From an uncultured Eggerthellaceae bacterium (GTDB lineage Bacteria > Actinomycetota > Coriobacteriia > Coriobacteriales > Eggerthellaceae): 64,000 nucleotides of DNA. The stretch covers positions 1-64,000 of the forward strand of contig CANQRF010000006.1 of assembly GCA_947626195.1 (NCBI GenBank), written 5' to 3'. The notes beneath the pieces are model-generated. The model ran no database searches and was not told where the DNA came from. It worked only from the letters and a program-made list of their open reading frames with translations. Below, piece after piece: positions 33,484 to 43,100 of this stretch. Every line of letters starts with the position of its first letter. The stretch's first letter is position 1. The translations under genes were made by a program, and so were the position numbers.

Positions 33484-34112
33484 TGCGCATCATCGCCGGC
33501 ACATATCGGGGAAGGCGCCTGAACGCGCCTGCGGGAAGGTCGACGCGCCCGACCACCGATCGCGTGCGCGAATCCCTCATGAGCACCATCGCGAGCGCGC
33601 GATGCGGCTTTGAGGGCGCCTGCGTGTGGGACGCCTTTGCGGGAAGCGGCGCGCTCGGCTACGAGGCGCTCTCGCGCGGTGCGGCGTATGCCTGCCTCAC
33701 CGACAACGATCCTTCGGCTCTGCGTGTGTTGCGCCAAAATGCCGAGGCTCTCGGCATGGGAAGCGATGTCTGCCGCATCCAGAAAGCCGACAGCTTCAAA
33801 GCGCTTCCGCCCAGGCCGTGCGCCTTGGGCGCGCAAAACGCCCCCGCTGTCTACGATCTCGTGTTCTTCGATCCACCCTATGCCGTAAGCGCCGAGGAGG
33901 TGAGGGAGGTTCTTCTCCGACTGGAGGGGGAGGGCCTGCTCGCCGATGGGGCGCTCATCTCCTACGAGCATGCGAGCGAGGCAGATTCTCTGGGAGATTC
34001 CGACGAACAGCACCCGCTCAGCGGCAAGGAGGGCGCGTTTGCCCTTGCAACGCACAAGAGGTTTGGCGATACTGGCGTTGATCTATTTCGCTATCGAAGG
34101 AGGACGCTGTGA
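33483..34112 (+). CDS. rsmD: 16S rRNA (guanine(966)-N(2))-methyltransferase
   Basis: A 209-aa Rossmann methyltransferase. VRIIAGTYRGRRLNAPAG opens the protein, WDAFAGSGALGYEALSRGA binds SAM, and DLVFFDPPYAVSA is the N6/N2-MTase DPPY motif. GTG 33483 shares its first base with the last base of the recG stop. It overlaps coaD by four bases. Confidence 0.93.
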   Translation: MRIIAGTYRGRRLNAPAGRSTRPTTDRVRESLMSTIASARCGFEGACVWDAFAGSGALGYEALSRGAAYACLTDNDPSALRVLRQNAEALGMGSDVCRIQKADSFKALPPRPCALGAQNAPAVYDLVFFDPPYAVSAEEVREVLLRLEGEGLLADGALISYEHASEADSLGDSDEQHPLSGKEGAFALATHKRFGDTGVDLFRYRRRTL

Positions 34113-34615
34113 GACGAGCCCTGACGCCCGGCACGTTCGACCCCATCACCTCGGGACATCTCGATGTGATCACGCGCGCATCGCTTCTCATGGACGAAGT
34201 GGTGGTCGCCGTGGCCGCGTCCGTCGGCAAGCATCCACTCTTCACCCTCGAGGAGCGTGCCGAGCTTGCGCGCAAGGCCACCGAGCATCTTCCCAACGTG
34301 ACCGTTCGGACCTTCAAGGGCCTTCTCGTCGATTTCGCCCACGAGGTCGGCGCGACCGCCGTCATCAAGGGTCTGCGGGCCATCACCGACTTCGAGTACG
34401 AATTCCAGATGACGGCGCTGAACTATCAGCTCGACAAAGAGCTTGAGACGCTTTTCATCATGTCGCCGCCGCGGTTCATGTACCTCTCCTCGTCGATCGT
34501 GCGCGAAATGGGGTCGATGCATGGCGACATCTCGCGATTTGTGCCGGATTGCGTTCGCGAGGCTCTTGAGGAGAAGTTCGACTATCCGCCCGAGCTGCGC
34601 GGCGGTGGACGGTAG
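34109..34615 (+). CDS. coaD: Phosphopantetheine adenylyltransferase
   Basis: A 168-aa enzyme of CoA synthesis. TPGTFDPITSGHLDVI contains the T/HxGH nucleotidyl-transfer site (here SGHLD). KGLRAITDFEYEFQMT and YLSSSIVREM, the latter being the S-S-T/S-R/V motif, are typical. GTG start after AAGGAGG, overlapping the rsmD stop. The rsmD-coaD pair is conserved across bacteria. Confidence 0.96.
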   Translation: MRRALTPGTFDPITSGHLDVITRASLLMDEVVVAVAASVGKHPLFTLEERAELARKATEHLPNVTVRTFKGLLVDFAHEVGATAVIKGLRAITDFEYEFQMTALNYQLDKELETLFIMSPPRFMYLSSSIVREMGSMHGDISRFVPDCVREALEEKFDYPPELRGGGR

Positions 34616-34807
34616 GTTTTCCACGGCTCAGCGGCAAAGAAGCGCGCGAACGCGCTAACTTCAACGAACGGGGACAATCTCGGCTCACGTTTTGTGTGCT
34701 CATGATAGAATAATTGTACTTCTGTGCTAAACCCAAAACAGCACGTTGGCGGAACAGAGTAAAAACGGAGCATCAAAAACGTTGTATGTTAGCTGGAGGT
34801 AGGACAC

Positions 34808-35281
34808 ATGGACGAAACAGGGGTTCTCAGTCTTCTCGAAGAGCTTTCCATCTTGCTTGAGGATTCAAAGCCCGTATTCGGGAAAAACAATCTTCGCCAG
34901 GTCGATATAGCGGCAGCATTCGAAATCATGGACGAGATTCGCGACACGTTTCCGGCTGAGTTTTCCCAAGCACGCCAGATCGTCAGAGAGCGCCAGAGCC
35001 TGCTTGATGATGCGGAAGCGGAGGCCAACCGCATGATCGAGGATGCGCGAAGCCAGGCGATCACCATTGCGAGCGAGCAGGAGATCGTGCGCATCTCGCA
35101 GCAACAGGCAGACACCATTCTCGCCGACGCTCGTGAGCTCGAGCGCCAGACGCGCGCGGGAGCCGAGGATTACGCCGATGAGGTGTTCGGCCATGTGGAG
35201 CAGAGCCTCGACACGCTGCTGAGCAATGTCCGCCGTTGCCGCGATCGTCTGAACGCCACCTCAGCCACGCTCGTCCGTTAA
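34808..35281 (+). CDS. SepIVA/DivIVA-like coiled-coil protein
   Basis: A 157-aa, mostly helical protein: VLSLLEELSILLEDSKPVFG start, then a long heptad stretch (RQSLLDDAEAEANRMIEDAR). The content and position, just before DUF177, match the mycobacterial septation protein SepIVA, which sits beside the DUF177 and rnc genes there. A role in division-site or envelope growth is inferred from that synteny. CTGGAGGTAGG before the ATG is a good ribosome site. Confidence 0.72.
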   Translation: MDETGVLSLLEELSILLEDSKPVFGKNNLRQVDIAAAFEIMDEIRDTFPAEFSQARQIVRERQSLLDDAEAEANRMIEDARSQAITIASEQEIVRISQQQADTILADARELERQTRAGAEDYADEVFGHVEQSLDTLLSNVRRCRDRLNATSATLVR

Positions 35282-35305
35282 CCGGTCGCTTCCTGAGGGT
35301 TTTCC

Positions 35306-35857
35306 ATGGGCAGAGAGCCTCTTCATCTCCTTTTGCCTCAAGAGCTCTTCGCGACGGCGGAGAGCATCCATTTCGATGGCGATTATCGGATCGGCGCAAT
35401 CAATCGCGGCGTCGATGTCTATGAGTTCCGCGAGCCGGTCCGCTACCACATCGACATCACGAACACGGGCGGTGCGCTGCTCGTTGCCGGAGAGGTCGAA
35501 GGAGAGGCGGCGAGCATCTGCGGCCGTTGCCTCGAGCCGTTCACCATGCATGTCGATGCCGAAGTGGAGGGGTATTATCTCATCGATGCCGAGGTGCGCG
35601 ATGACGAGAGGGAAGACGATGAATTCGAGATCCTTCCACCCGATCATAAGATCGACCTCGCGCCCTTGCTCGATCAGGCAATACTTTTGGAGCTTCCGCT
35701 CGTCGCCCTCTGCAAAGCGGATTGCCTCGGCCTCTGCCCCACGTGCGGGAAGAACCTCAACGAAGGCGCCTGCGCTTGTGCTCCCGTGAGCGACGACGCG
35801 TTTCAAAAAGCCAACAATCCCTTCTCGGCGCTCAAGAACCTTTCCTTCGAAGAGTAG
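35306..35857 (+). CDS. DUF177 (YceD-like) protein with Cys cluster
   Basis: A 183-aa protein of the YceD family, which precedes rpmF in most bacteria and is linked to 23S rRNA maturation in some. It has CGRCLEPFTM and the C-terminal CKADCLGLCPTCGKNLNEGACAC, typical of the Gram-positive form. Here a chloride-channel gene separates it from rpmF, an unusual interruption. Confidence 0.85.
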   Translation: MGREPLHLLLPQELFATAESIHFDGDYRIGAINRGVDVYEFREPVRYHIDITNTGGALLVAGEVEGEAASICGRCLEPFTMHVDAEVEGYYLIDAEVRDDEREDDEFEILPPDHKIDLAPLLDQAILLELPLVALCKADCLGLCPTCGKNLNEGACACAPVSDDAFQKANNPFSALKNLSFEE

Positions 35858-35906
35858 TATTCACACAAGGTCGGCGTCCAACTTAAGGCGCTTGGAGGCG
35901 ACGCTT

Positions 35907-37661
35907 GTGAAATTCGACGCGAAAGAAGTCGTTAAGCATACGGTCTTCGCCCTTGTCGTGGGCGTGGTGGGGGCCTTCACGTCGGTCATCCTCTGCATCT
36001 GCGTCGATTTCTGCTATCGGCAGATGCAAGCGCACCATTGGCTCGTCTTCATCCTGCCCGCCTTCGCCCTCCTCTCATATGCCCTTTATCGGGCGTTCAA
36101 GCTTCCCTTCGATATGACGACCCATAAGGTCGTCGACTATATCCGCGCCGATGCGCCGACTCCCGCCGCGCTGGCGCCGGGCATCCTCCTTGCGACCTGC
36201 CTCTCGACGCTTGGCGGCGCTTCGGTGGGGAAAGAGGCCGGTGCGCTCCACATGGGAGCGGCGCTCGGCGAGCTCGTGAGCCGTCCCTTCAAGCTCAAGA
36301 CGACGCGGTTTGAGAATGCCGAGGTGAAGCAGGAAAGCCAAGAGGGGCTTTTGAATCAGTATCTCGACGATGTGGCACCGCTCGCCGACGGCGATCCGAA
36401 CTCGATGTTCAAGGAGGAGCTCGCCATCCAAAGCGCCGGCGTCAAGAAGGTGGAGGCTGCCGCGAAGGCCGCCGGCCATATGCCGCACGATCTCACCCAA
36501 ATTGCCGAAAAGCTCGTTTCAGCGCCCACCCCGCGTGCCGCCGTTGCGGAATTGCGCGAGGAGGGCCGTAAGGTGTCCGCCTCGGTGGCTGCCGCGATGA
36601 ACGAGCCGCCGAAAGCAGCGACGGTGGGGGCTGCGGCGGAAGCCTCGTCAAAGGGGCAGGCATCCGAAGATGAGCCGTCGAAATCGCCGACGTCCGAGGG
36701 AGGCCCCGCTGCTTCTCCGTCCGCAAGCGCTGCATCAGAGACGAGCACAACCGACGCGATCTCGCCCGCGGCCTCCGCTCCGACCGACCCCTATGCGAAG
36801 GACATCCGCGACCGCGGCATGCGCGGCTATCCGGCCGCCTGCGGTATGGCGGCCACCTTCGCCGCGCTCTTCTTCTCGCCGCTCGGCTCTACGATGTTCG
36901 TGCTCGAGCTCGCGGGCTTCAAGATGTCGGTGAGAAAGCACATCGCGAGCATCCTCCTCGCGTGTTTCGTCGCCTTCTTCATCGCCTCAGCGATCGGCAT
37001 CGGAGACATCATCCCGAAGGTGGCTATCCCCGAGCCCTCGTGGCAGATCGTCGGCCAATGCATCATCATCGGCGTCATCTGCGCGATATGCGGCCTCTTG
37101 TTCGTCACCGCGATGAGCGGCATTCAGAGCTGGACGAAGAGATTCTCTCAGCATTACGCGATCTGGCTTCTCGTCGGAAGCATCGCGACGGTTGTTCTGC
37201 TCTTCGCCTTCGATTGGTTCGCCTATGCCGGTTCCGCCGCCGATCTCATCGAAGTCTCGATCAAAGGTGAGCAGGATCCGCTCGGATTCATCATCAAGAT
37301 CGTGCTCACCACGCTCGCGCTCGGCTTCTGGCTGAAGGGCGGCGAGATCATGCCGACGCTCGTCGCGGGGGCGCTGCTCGGAGCCTCATGCACCGTGTTC
37401 ACGAACGGCGACCCGGGCATTTCGGCTGCGGTCGGGATGATGGCGTTCTTCGCCGCGGTCAGCCGCTGCCCTGTGGCGTCGATCCTCATGGGATGCGAGA
37501 TCTTCGGCTGGACGGCGTTTCCCTATTTTCTCATCGCGGTGGTAATCTCGAACGCGATCGGCCGTGACGCCGGCCTCTATGGCCGCGGGGCCGTGAGCGC
37601 GGCTCGTCATATGGTGCGCGACACCCGCCAGAAAAGGAAGGTCTCCGAACCTGCCTCCTGA
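35907..37661 (+). CDS. ClC-family chloride channel/antiporter with large cytoplasmic-type insert
   Basis: A 584-aa polytopic membrane protein. ClC filter motifs are recognisable: GKEAG, the version of GREGP that keeps the gating Glu, and GGEIMPTLVAGALLG in place of GGIFAP. Between GKEAGALHMGAALG and the next conserved segment (ATFAALFFSPLGSTMFVLEL), where other ClCs have about 20 residues, there are about 170 residues. The latter half is Ala/Ser/Pro/Glu-rich and probably disordered. Ion specificity and transporter-versus-channel mode are not known. GTG 35907 was preferred over TTG 35892 because GGAGG lies eight bases before it. Confidence 0.85.
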   Translation: MKFDAKEVVKHTVFALVVGVVGAFTSVILCICVDFCYRQMQAHHWLVFILPAFALLSYALYRAFKLPFDMTTHKVVDYIRADAPTPAALAPGILLATCLSTLGGASVGKEAGALHMGAALGELVSRPFKLKTTRFENAEVKQESQEGLLNQYLDDVAPLADGDPNSMFKEELAIQSAGVKKVEAAAKAAGHMPHDLTQIAEKLVSAPTPRAAVAELREEGRKVSASVAAAMNEPPKAATVGAAAEASSKGQASEDEPSKSPTSEGGPAASPSASAASETSTTDAISPAASAPTDPYAKDIRDRGMRGYPAACGMAATFAALFFSPLGSTMFVLELAGFKMSVRKHIASILLACFVAFFIASAIGIGDIIPKVAIPEPSWQIVGQCIIIGVICAICGLLFVTAMSGIQSWTKRFSQHYAIWLLVGSIATVVLLFAFDWFAYAGSAADLIEVSIKGEQDPLGFIIKIVLTTLALGFWLKGGEIMPTLVAGALLGASCTVFTNGDPGISAAVGMMAFFAAVSRCPVASILMGCEIFGWTAFPYFLIAVVISNAIGRDAGLYGRGAVSAARHMVRDTRQKRKVSEPAS

Positions 37662-37726
37662 GTTGGCTTCTCGCAAGCTTCTCGAGCTTACTTCCTGAGG
37701 ATGGATAACCATGTATGGTTTTTTGC

Positions 37727-37755
37727 TTGCACGAGAAAAAGGCGTTTGTTAGAAT
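37727..37755 (+). promoter_or_regulatory. Promoter of rpmF
   Basis: TTGCAC (37727-37732) and TAGAAT (37750-37755) are separated by exactly 17 bases, a good housekeeping-sigma promoter. The transcript start would be about 50 bases before the rpmF ATG. Confidence 0.75.
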
Positions 37756-37813
37756 AACGGCTTGCGCATAAGACAAGGCGCGGCAGCGAGCCGCTTTTCA
37801 AAAGGAGCATACG

Positions 37814-37993
37814 ATGGCAGTACCGAAGCAAAAAACTGGACGAATCCGCACGCGTCAGCGTCGTGCCACCCATGATCGCATGGATGCCCCTTCGCGTTCG
37901 GTGTGCCCGCAGTGCGGCGAGGTGAAGCTGCCGCATCGCGTGTGCCCCAACTGCGGCTACTACAAGAACCGTGAGGTTCTCGAAACTGAGTAA
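37814..37993 (+). CDS. rpmF: 50S ribosomal protein L32
   Basis: 59 aa, translated directly: MAVPKQKTGRIRTRQRR at the N-terminus, then CPQCGEVKLPHRVCPNCGYY. The two CxxC pairs mark the zinc-binding form. AAAGGAG lies before ATG 37814. It precedes plsX as in most bacteria. Confidence 0.97.
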   Translation: MAVPKQKTGRIRTRQRRATHDRMDAPSRSVCPQCGEVKLPHRVCPNCGYYKNREVLETE

Positions 37994-38048
37994 ATCGCCA
38001 AGGGGCGCTTTGCAAGCGGAAGGCTTGCGCGCTTTCAGACCCATGATT

Positions 38049-38080
38049 AACCGTGCTTAAGGCGCGGTTTTTCTTTTTTC
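38049..38080 (+). terminator. Terminator after rpmF
   Basis: AACCGTGC (38049-38056) pairs with GCGCGGTT (38062-38069) including one G-T pair, followed by TTCTTTTTTC. It separates rpmF from plsX. Confidence 0.8.
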
Positions 38081-38221
38081 GTCGGCGGCGTTTGGAGAAG
38101 ACGTGGGAATCGCACGGTGCTCGGCGAAACATTGTGCCGCCTGACGGTTCATCGAAGGAAGTTTGGGCTATCATCTGTATCATATATTCTTTGGGTTTAC
38201 GAGAAATGAAGAGGAGCTTAT

Positions 38222-39280
38222 ATGTCTGACGCCGTAACGGTTGCGCTTGATGTGCTCGGGGGAGACTTTGCCCCCGATGTGGTGCTCGACGGCGCGGCGC
38301 AGGCGTTGGAGGCCGATGAGAACCTCACGCTTCTCCTCTGTGGACCGAAGGAGGCCGTCGAAGGATTCGCCGCTGAGCATGAGCGCTGCGAGGCGGTTTT
38401 CACCACGCAGAACATCGAGATGGGCGAGCATCCCGTGCGTGCGGTGCGCACGAAGAAGGATTCGCCGATCGTCGTCGGCTGTCGTCTCGTCGCCGAGGGC
38501 CGTGCGCAGGGATTCTTCTCCGCTGGTTCCACCGGAGCCTGCCTTTCGGCGGGAACGCTCGTGATCGGGCGCATCAAGGGCATCAAGCGCCCAGCGCTCG
38601 GACAGATCATCCCCTCGTATGGCAAGCCGACGCTTCTCATCGACGTTGGGGCGAATGCCGATTGCAAGCCCGAATACCTGCTGCAATTCGCCGAGATGGG
38701 CGTCGTCTACGCGAAGCGCATCATGGGCGTGGAGAACCCGCAGGTGGGGCTTTTGAATATCGGTGCCGAGGAGACCAAGGGCTCGGCGTTCTCCGTCAGC
38801 TGCCACAAGCTGCTTGCGAGAAAGCTTCCAGCGTTTGCGGGCAACTGCGAGGGCGGCGATCTGCTCGCCAGCGCGTTCGACGTGGTGGTCTGCGACGGCT
38901 TCTCGGGGAACATCTGCCTGAAAACGATCGAGGGCACCGCACAGGCCCTCTTCAAGTATATGAAAGACGCCATGATGTCGTCTCTTGCCACCAAACTGGG
39001 CGCCGCACTCGTTAAGTCGAAGCTGGGCGAGCTGAAGGCGAAGCTCAGCCCGGAGACCTATGGCGGCACGCCGCTTCTCGGCGTGGACGGCGTCTGCATC
39101 GTCGGTCACGGATCATCGAATGCCACCGCAATCCAGAACGGCATAGCCGTAACGGCGCAGAACATACGATCTCACGTGGTCGACGTGATAGCCGAAACCG
39201 TACACGGTGCGGACGTCGGCGCCGCCGAGGAGGGCGGCGAAAGCGCCGATGAGGGCACCGAAGCAAAGGATCGCGTATGA
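38222..39280 (+). CDS. plsX: Phosphate acyltransferase PlsX
   Basis: A 352-aa enzyme converting acyl-ACP to acyl-phosphate, the donor for PlsY. ALDVLGGDFAPDVVLDGA opens it; FFSAGSTGACLSAGTLVIGRIKG and LIDVGANADCKPEYLLQFA, VVCDGFSGNICLKTIEG and GVDGVCIVGHGSSNATAI are canonical. The C-terminal ~25 residues are acidic and extra. It overlaps rnc by four bases. fabD/fabG/acpP, which usually follow, are absent here. Confidence 0.96.
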   Translation: MSDAVTVALDVLGGDFAPDVVLDGAAQALEADENLTLLLCGPKEAVEGFAAEHERCEAVFTTQNIEMGEHPVRAVRTKKDSPIVVGCRLVAEGRAQGFFSAGSTGACLSAGTLVIGRIKGIKRPALGQIIPSYGKPTLLIDVGANADCKPEYLLQFAEMGVVYAKRIMGVENPQVGLLNIGAEETKGSAFSVSCHKLLARKLPAFAGNCEGGDLLASAFDVVVCDGFSGNICLKTIEGTAQALFKYMKDAMMSSLATKLGAALVKSKLGELKAKLSPETYGGTPLLGVDGVCIVGHGSSNATAIQNGIAVTAQNIRSHVVDVIAETVHGADVGAAEEGGESADEGTEAKDRV

Positions 39281-40152
39281 CAGAGCTGAGCGAAGAGCAA
39301 AAGCATAAGCTCGCCGAAGCGGAGCGTATCCTCGATTATCAGTTTTCGAACAAACAGCTGCTCCTCTCGGCGATCACCCACCCTTCAGCGACCGAGGGAA
39401 AATCGGTCACCTATTCCTACGAGCGACTCGAGTTTCTTGGCGACAGCATCTTGGGTGCCATCGTCGCCTACACCGCTTTCACGAGCTTCCATGAGCTCGA
39501 TGAAGGCGGGCTGACGCGCATCAAGGTTTCCCTCGTGTCGGGATCGAGCCTTGCCGATGTGGCAAGCGAGCTCGGATTCGCCGATGTGATCGTCTTCGGC
39601 TCGTCTGAGACCGGAACGGGAAAGCGCGGCCTTCATTCCGCGCTGGAAAACGTGTACGAGGCGCTGGTAGCCGCGCTCTTTTTGGATGGCGGCATCGAAG
39701 CGGCGATGAGTTTCGTGAAACGCAGCCTTATCCCGCGCATGTCGCTCGACATGGCGAAAGAACCCGAGAATCCGAAGAGCGCCCTTCAGGAAAAGCTCCA
39801 AGAGGATGGCGTCACGCCCACCTACAAGCTCGTGGAAACGCAGGGCCCGCCGCATGATCGCACCTTCATCGCGCAGGTATTCGCCGGCAACAAAGGGCTT
39901 GCCCGCGGCACCGGCCGCACGAAGAAGGAGGCGGAGAGCCGCGCTGCGAAAACGACGCTCGAACGACTGAGCGAGTTCTTCGGCCTTGGCATGACCGATG
40001 AGGAAAAGGCCGAGAAGACCGCGCGTGCCGAGGCCAAGGCGACGGCAAAGGCCGAGAAAAGCGATGCGAAGAAGCGCAAGCGCTCCGAGCGGAAGCAATC
40101 GAAGCAGGGCTCGGGAAATCAGCAGCAAACCGGCAGCCACCAGCATAGCTGA
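39277..40152 (+). CDS. rnc: Ribonuclease III
   Basis: A 291-aa dsRNA endonuclease. The catalytic domain has YERLEFLGDSILGAIVA and LENVYEALVAALFLDGG (acidic metal ligands), followed by a dsRNA-binding domain (PKSALQEKLQEDGV ... GRTKKEAESRAAKTTLERL). After residue 245 comes an Ala/Lys/Arg-rich tail (AEKSDAKKRKRSERKQSK) and a Gln/Ser/His end, longer than in most RNase III. It lies between plsX and smc as in Firmicutes. Confidence 0.96.
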   Translation: MTELSEEQKHKLAEAERILDYQFSNKQLLLSAITHPSATEGKSVTYSYERLEFLGDSILGAIVAYTAFTSFHELDEGGLTRIKVSLVSGSSLADVASELGFADVIVFGSSETGTGKRGLHSALENVYEALVAALFLDGGIEAAMSFVKRSLIPRMSLDMAKEPENPKSALQEKLQEDGVTPTYKLVETQGPPHDRTFIAQVFAGNKGLARGTGRTKKEAESRAAKTTLERLSEFFGLGMTDEEKAEKTARAEAKATAKAEKSDAKKRKRSERKQSKQGSGNQQQTGSHQHS

Positions 40153-40195
40153 TGCGCTCCCCATTGAATTGGACGACAAGGCTTAAAACACAACG

Positions 40196-43100
40196 ATGTA
40201 TCTGAAATCGCTCGCTCTCAAAGGATTCAAATCATTCGCTGACCGCTGCTCGCTCGTGTTGCAACCAGGCATTACCGCTATTGTCGGCCCCAACGGGTCG
40301 GGGAAATCGAACATCTGCGACGCAGTGCTCTGGGTGCTTGGCGAGCGCAATGCGAAGCATTTACGCGGCCAGGCGATGGAAGACGTCGTGTTTGCCGGCT
40401 CGGCCACGCGAAAGGCAGCGGGTTTTGCGGAGGTGGAGCTCGTTCTCGATAATTCCGACCGTACGATACCGGTCGATTACACGGAGGTCGCGCTCACGCG
40501 CCGCATGTACCGCACGGGGGAGAGCGAGTATCTCATCAACGGGATCGTCGCGCGCCGGCTCGACGTGATCGACATCCTCCACGACTCGGGGCTCGGCACC
40601 GACACGCACTCGATCATCTCCCAGGGCGCGCTCGATCAGATCCTGCGCTCGAAGCCCGAGGATCGCCGCATGCTCATCGAGGAGGCGGCGGGCGTTCTCA
40701 AGCATAAGCAGCGCAAGGAGAAGAGCGCGCGCAAACTCCAGCTGATGGAAGGGCATCTCGCCCGCGTGCGCGACGTGACGGCGGAGATCAACCGCCAGCT
40801 CGGGCCGCTCGAGCGCAAGGCATCGCGCGCGAAACGCTATGAGGTGCTCTCGGCGGAGCTTGGGGAAGTGACCCTCGCTCTTGCTGTCGATGATTTGCGC
40901 CATCTTCAAAGGACTTGGGACGACATTATCGAGCAGGAGAAAGCGCTGGTAAGCCATGCGGACGAACAGCGCGCGGCGCTGCAATCCGCGCAGGTACAGT
41001 TCGATGCGCTTCAGGAGAGGCTGCGCATCGATCATCAGGATGCGGGCGAGCTGAACAAAAGCCAACGTCGCATCGCCGATGTGATGGCGCGCTACGAGAA
41101 GGCACTTCTTCTCATACAAGAGCGGGAGCGCATGTATCGCACGCGCTCTTCGTCGGCCGCCGCTGAAATTTCCCGCCTCGAAGATCTGTTCGCAGCAAAC
41201 CGCGAAAGACGAGAAGAAGCCGAAGGGAACCTTAGCGAGGCGCGCTTGGAACACGAGAGCGCCACGAAAAAACTTGAGGAGTTCGAGGAATCGGCGAAGA
41301 AGCTCGGCGGGCAGCTTCGTGAGGCGGAGCGGGAGCTCTCGCGCTCCGTGGCTGCCTTAAGGGAAAAGCGCGCGAACTCAGAGAGGGCCCAGCAGTCGTT
41401 TGCGGCAAAGCGGGCAGAGCTCGCAAGCGAAGAGACTCGTCTTGAAACAGTGAGGATCCAGCGGGAAGAGGCGGAGCACAGCTCGCAGGAAGCTCAAGGA
41501 GCACTGGGTGCCGCTGAGAAGGCGAACGAAGCCGCGGAGCAGGAAGAGCTCTCTTGCAGGGAAGCCTCCCACGAGGCGCTTCGCGAACTTGAGGAGGCCC
41601 GCGTGGCCTATGTGCAATGCGAAAAGGGCCTTCAGGATGTAAGGGAGCGAGCGCATCGTCTTCAGGCGCAGAAAGAAGGACTCGAACAGGCGCAATGGAC
41701 GGCACGGGCAACGGATGCCGCCGCGAGCGCATGGCTTCTCTCTGACGAGCGGCTCAAGCCGTCTTTCAAGCTGCTCTCAAAGAACGTGAAAACCGAGCAA
41801 TCGCTCGAGTTCTTGGTTGAGCAGCTGCTCGGCGAAGATCTCGAGGCGCTTCTCGTTGAAAGCACGCGTCATGCCGAAGAGGCGTCGAGCGCGCTCGCGT
41901 CGGCCTCGCAGGAGGGCTTCGCGACGCTTTTGCTCGTGCGCGATGAATCGCCGAGTGCGCGGGCCTTCACGCACGTTTCAGACAACGAGGACTACCTTCT
42001 AGGCCACCTCAGCTATCCGAAAGATTCGGCTCGATCGATTGAGGCCCTTCTCGGCAATGTCGTGTTGTGCGAGAGCTTCGAAGAAGCGCTGCGAAAGCAT
42101 GCGGAGGACACCCGCGGGCGATGCTATGCGACGCCGAAGGGCGAGATCGTTTGGCCGTCGGGCAAGATGCATGTGGGTTCGCGATCTGGCGAGCATGAGG
42201 GAGTGCTTGGCGTTGAGCGCCGGATCGACGACCTCGGAAGAGAGCTCGCCAAAGCTCAGGGAGAGCAACAACGCTGGGAGCGAGAAGAGAGCCTCGCCCG
42301 CGAGAGGCGCACGGCGTCAGAAGCGAAACGCTTGGAAGCCGACCGCGTGTATGCCGAGGCGCGGGGCGCGAAGGCTGCGGCTGCGGCTTCTCTTTCGCAG
42401 GCAAAAGAGCGCTTCGAGAGCTCTCGTCGCGCCTTCGAGCGTGCCGAAGAGCAGTGCCGCGCATGTGAGCGCAAGCTTGCCGAGACGAGGGGGTCGCTCG
42501 ATGATGTGGAGCCGAAGCTTGAGGTCCTTCGCCAAGAGGTCGAGCAAGCGCGCCAGACGGTTTCCGAGAGGGAACGTGCGGTCAATCCTCTGCGCGAGCG
42601 CGTCCACTCACTTGACGAGGAGCTTTCTGGGGCGCGCCTTGCCGCTGCGACGCTTCGTGAGCGTCTCCAGTATCTTAAGCGCACCTACGAAAGCGCGTCT
42701 TCGTCGCTTGCGACCCATGAGAGTCAGCTGAAGGCCATGCGGGAGACGGCGGCGAGCGCCTCTGCAGCGGCAGCTCGCCTTGCGGCTCTTCCCGCGCTCG
42801 TCAACCGGCTTCAGGAGTCGCTCGCGCTCCGCTCCCTTGCGATCGACCATGCGGTGAGCGCCGCGGAGGAGGCGAGCTCTTCGGCCTACGACGAGGCGGC
42901 GCGCAAGCAGAAGGTGCTTCAGGATGCACGCGATGCGCTTGATGCGACGAACGAAAAGCTCGCTGAGCTGCGCGTGGAAAAGGGCCGCTTGGAGATGCGC
43001 GTCCACGGCGCGGTGAAGACCATCGAGCAGGATTGCAAGACCCCGCTCGATCGGGCGCTCCAGATCGAACCGCTCGAAGCGCGCGAGGAAACGGAGGAAA

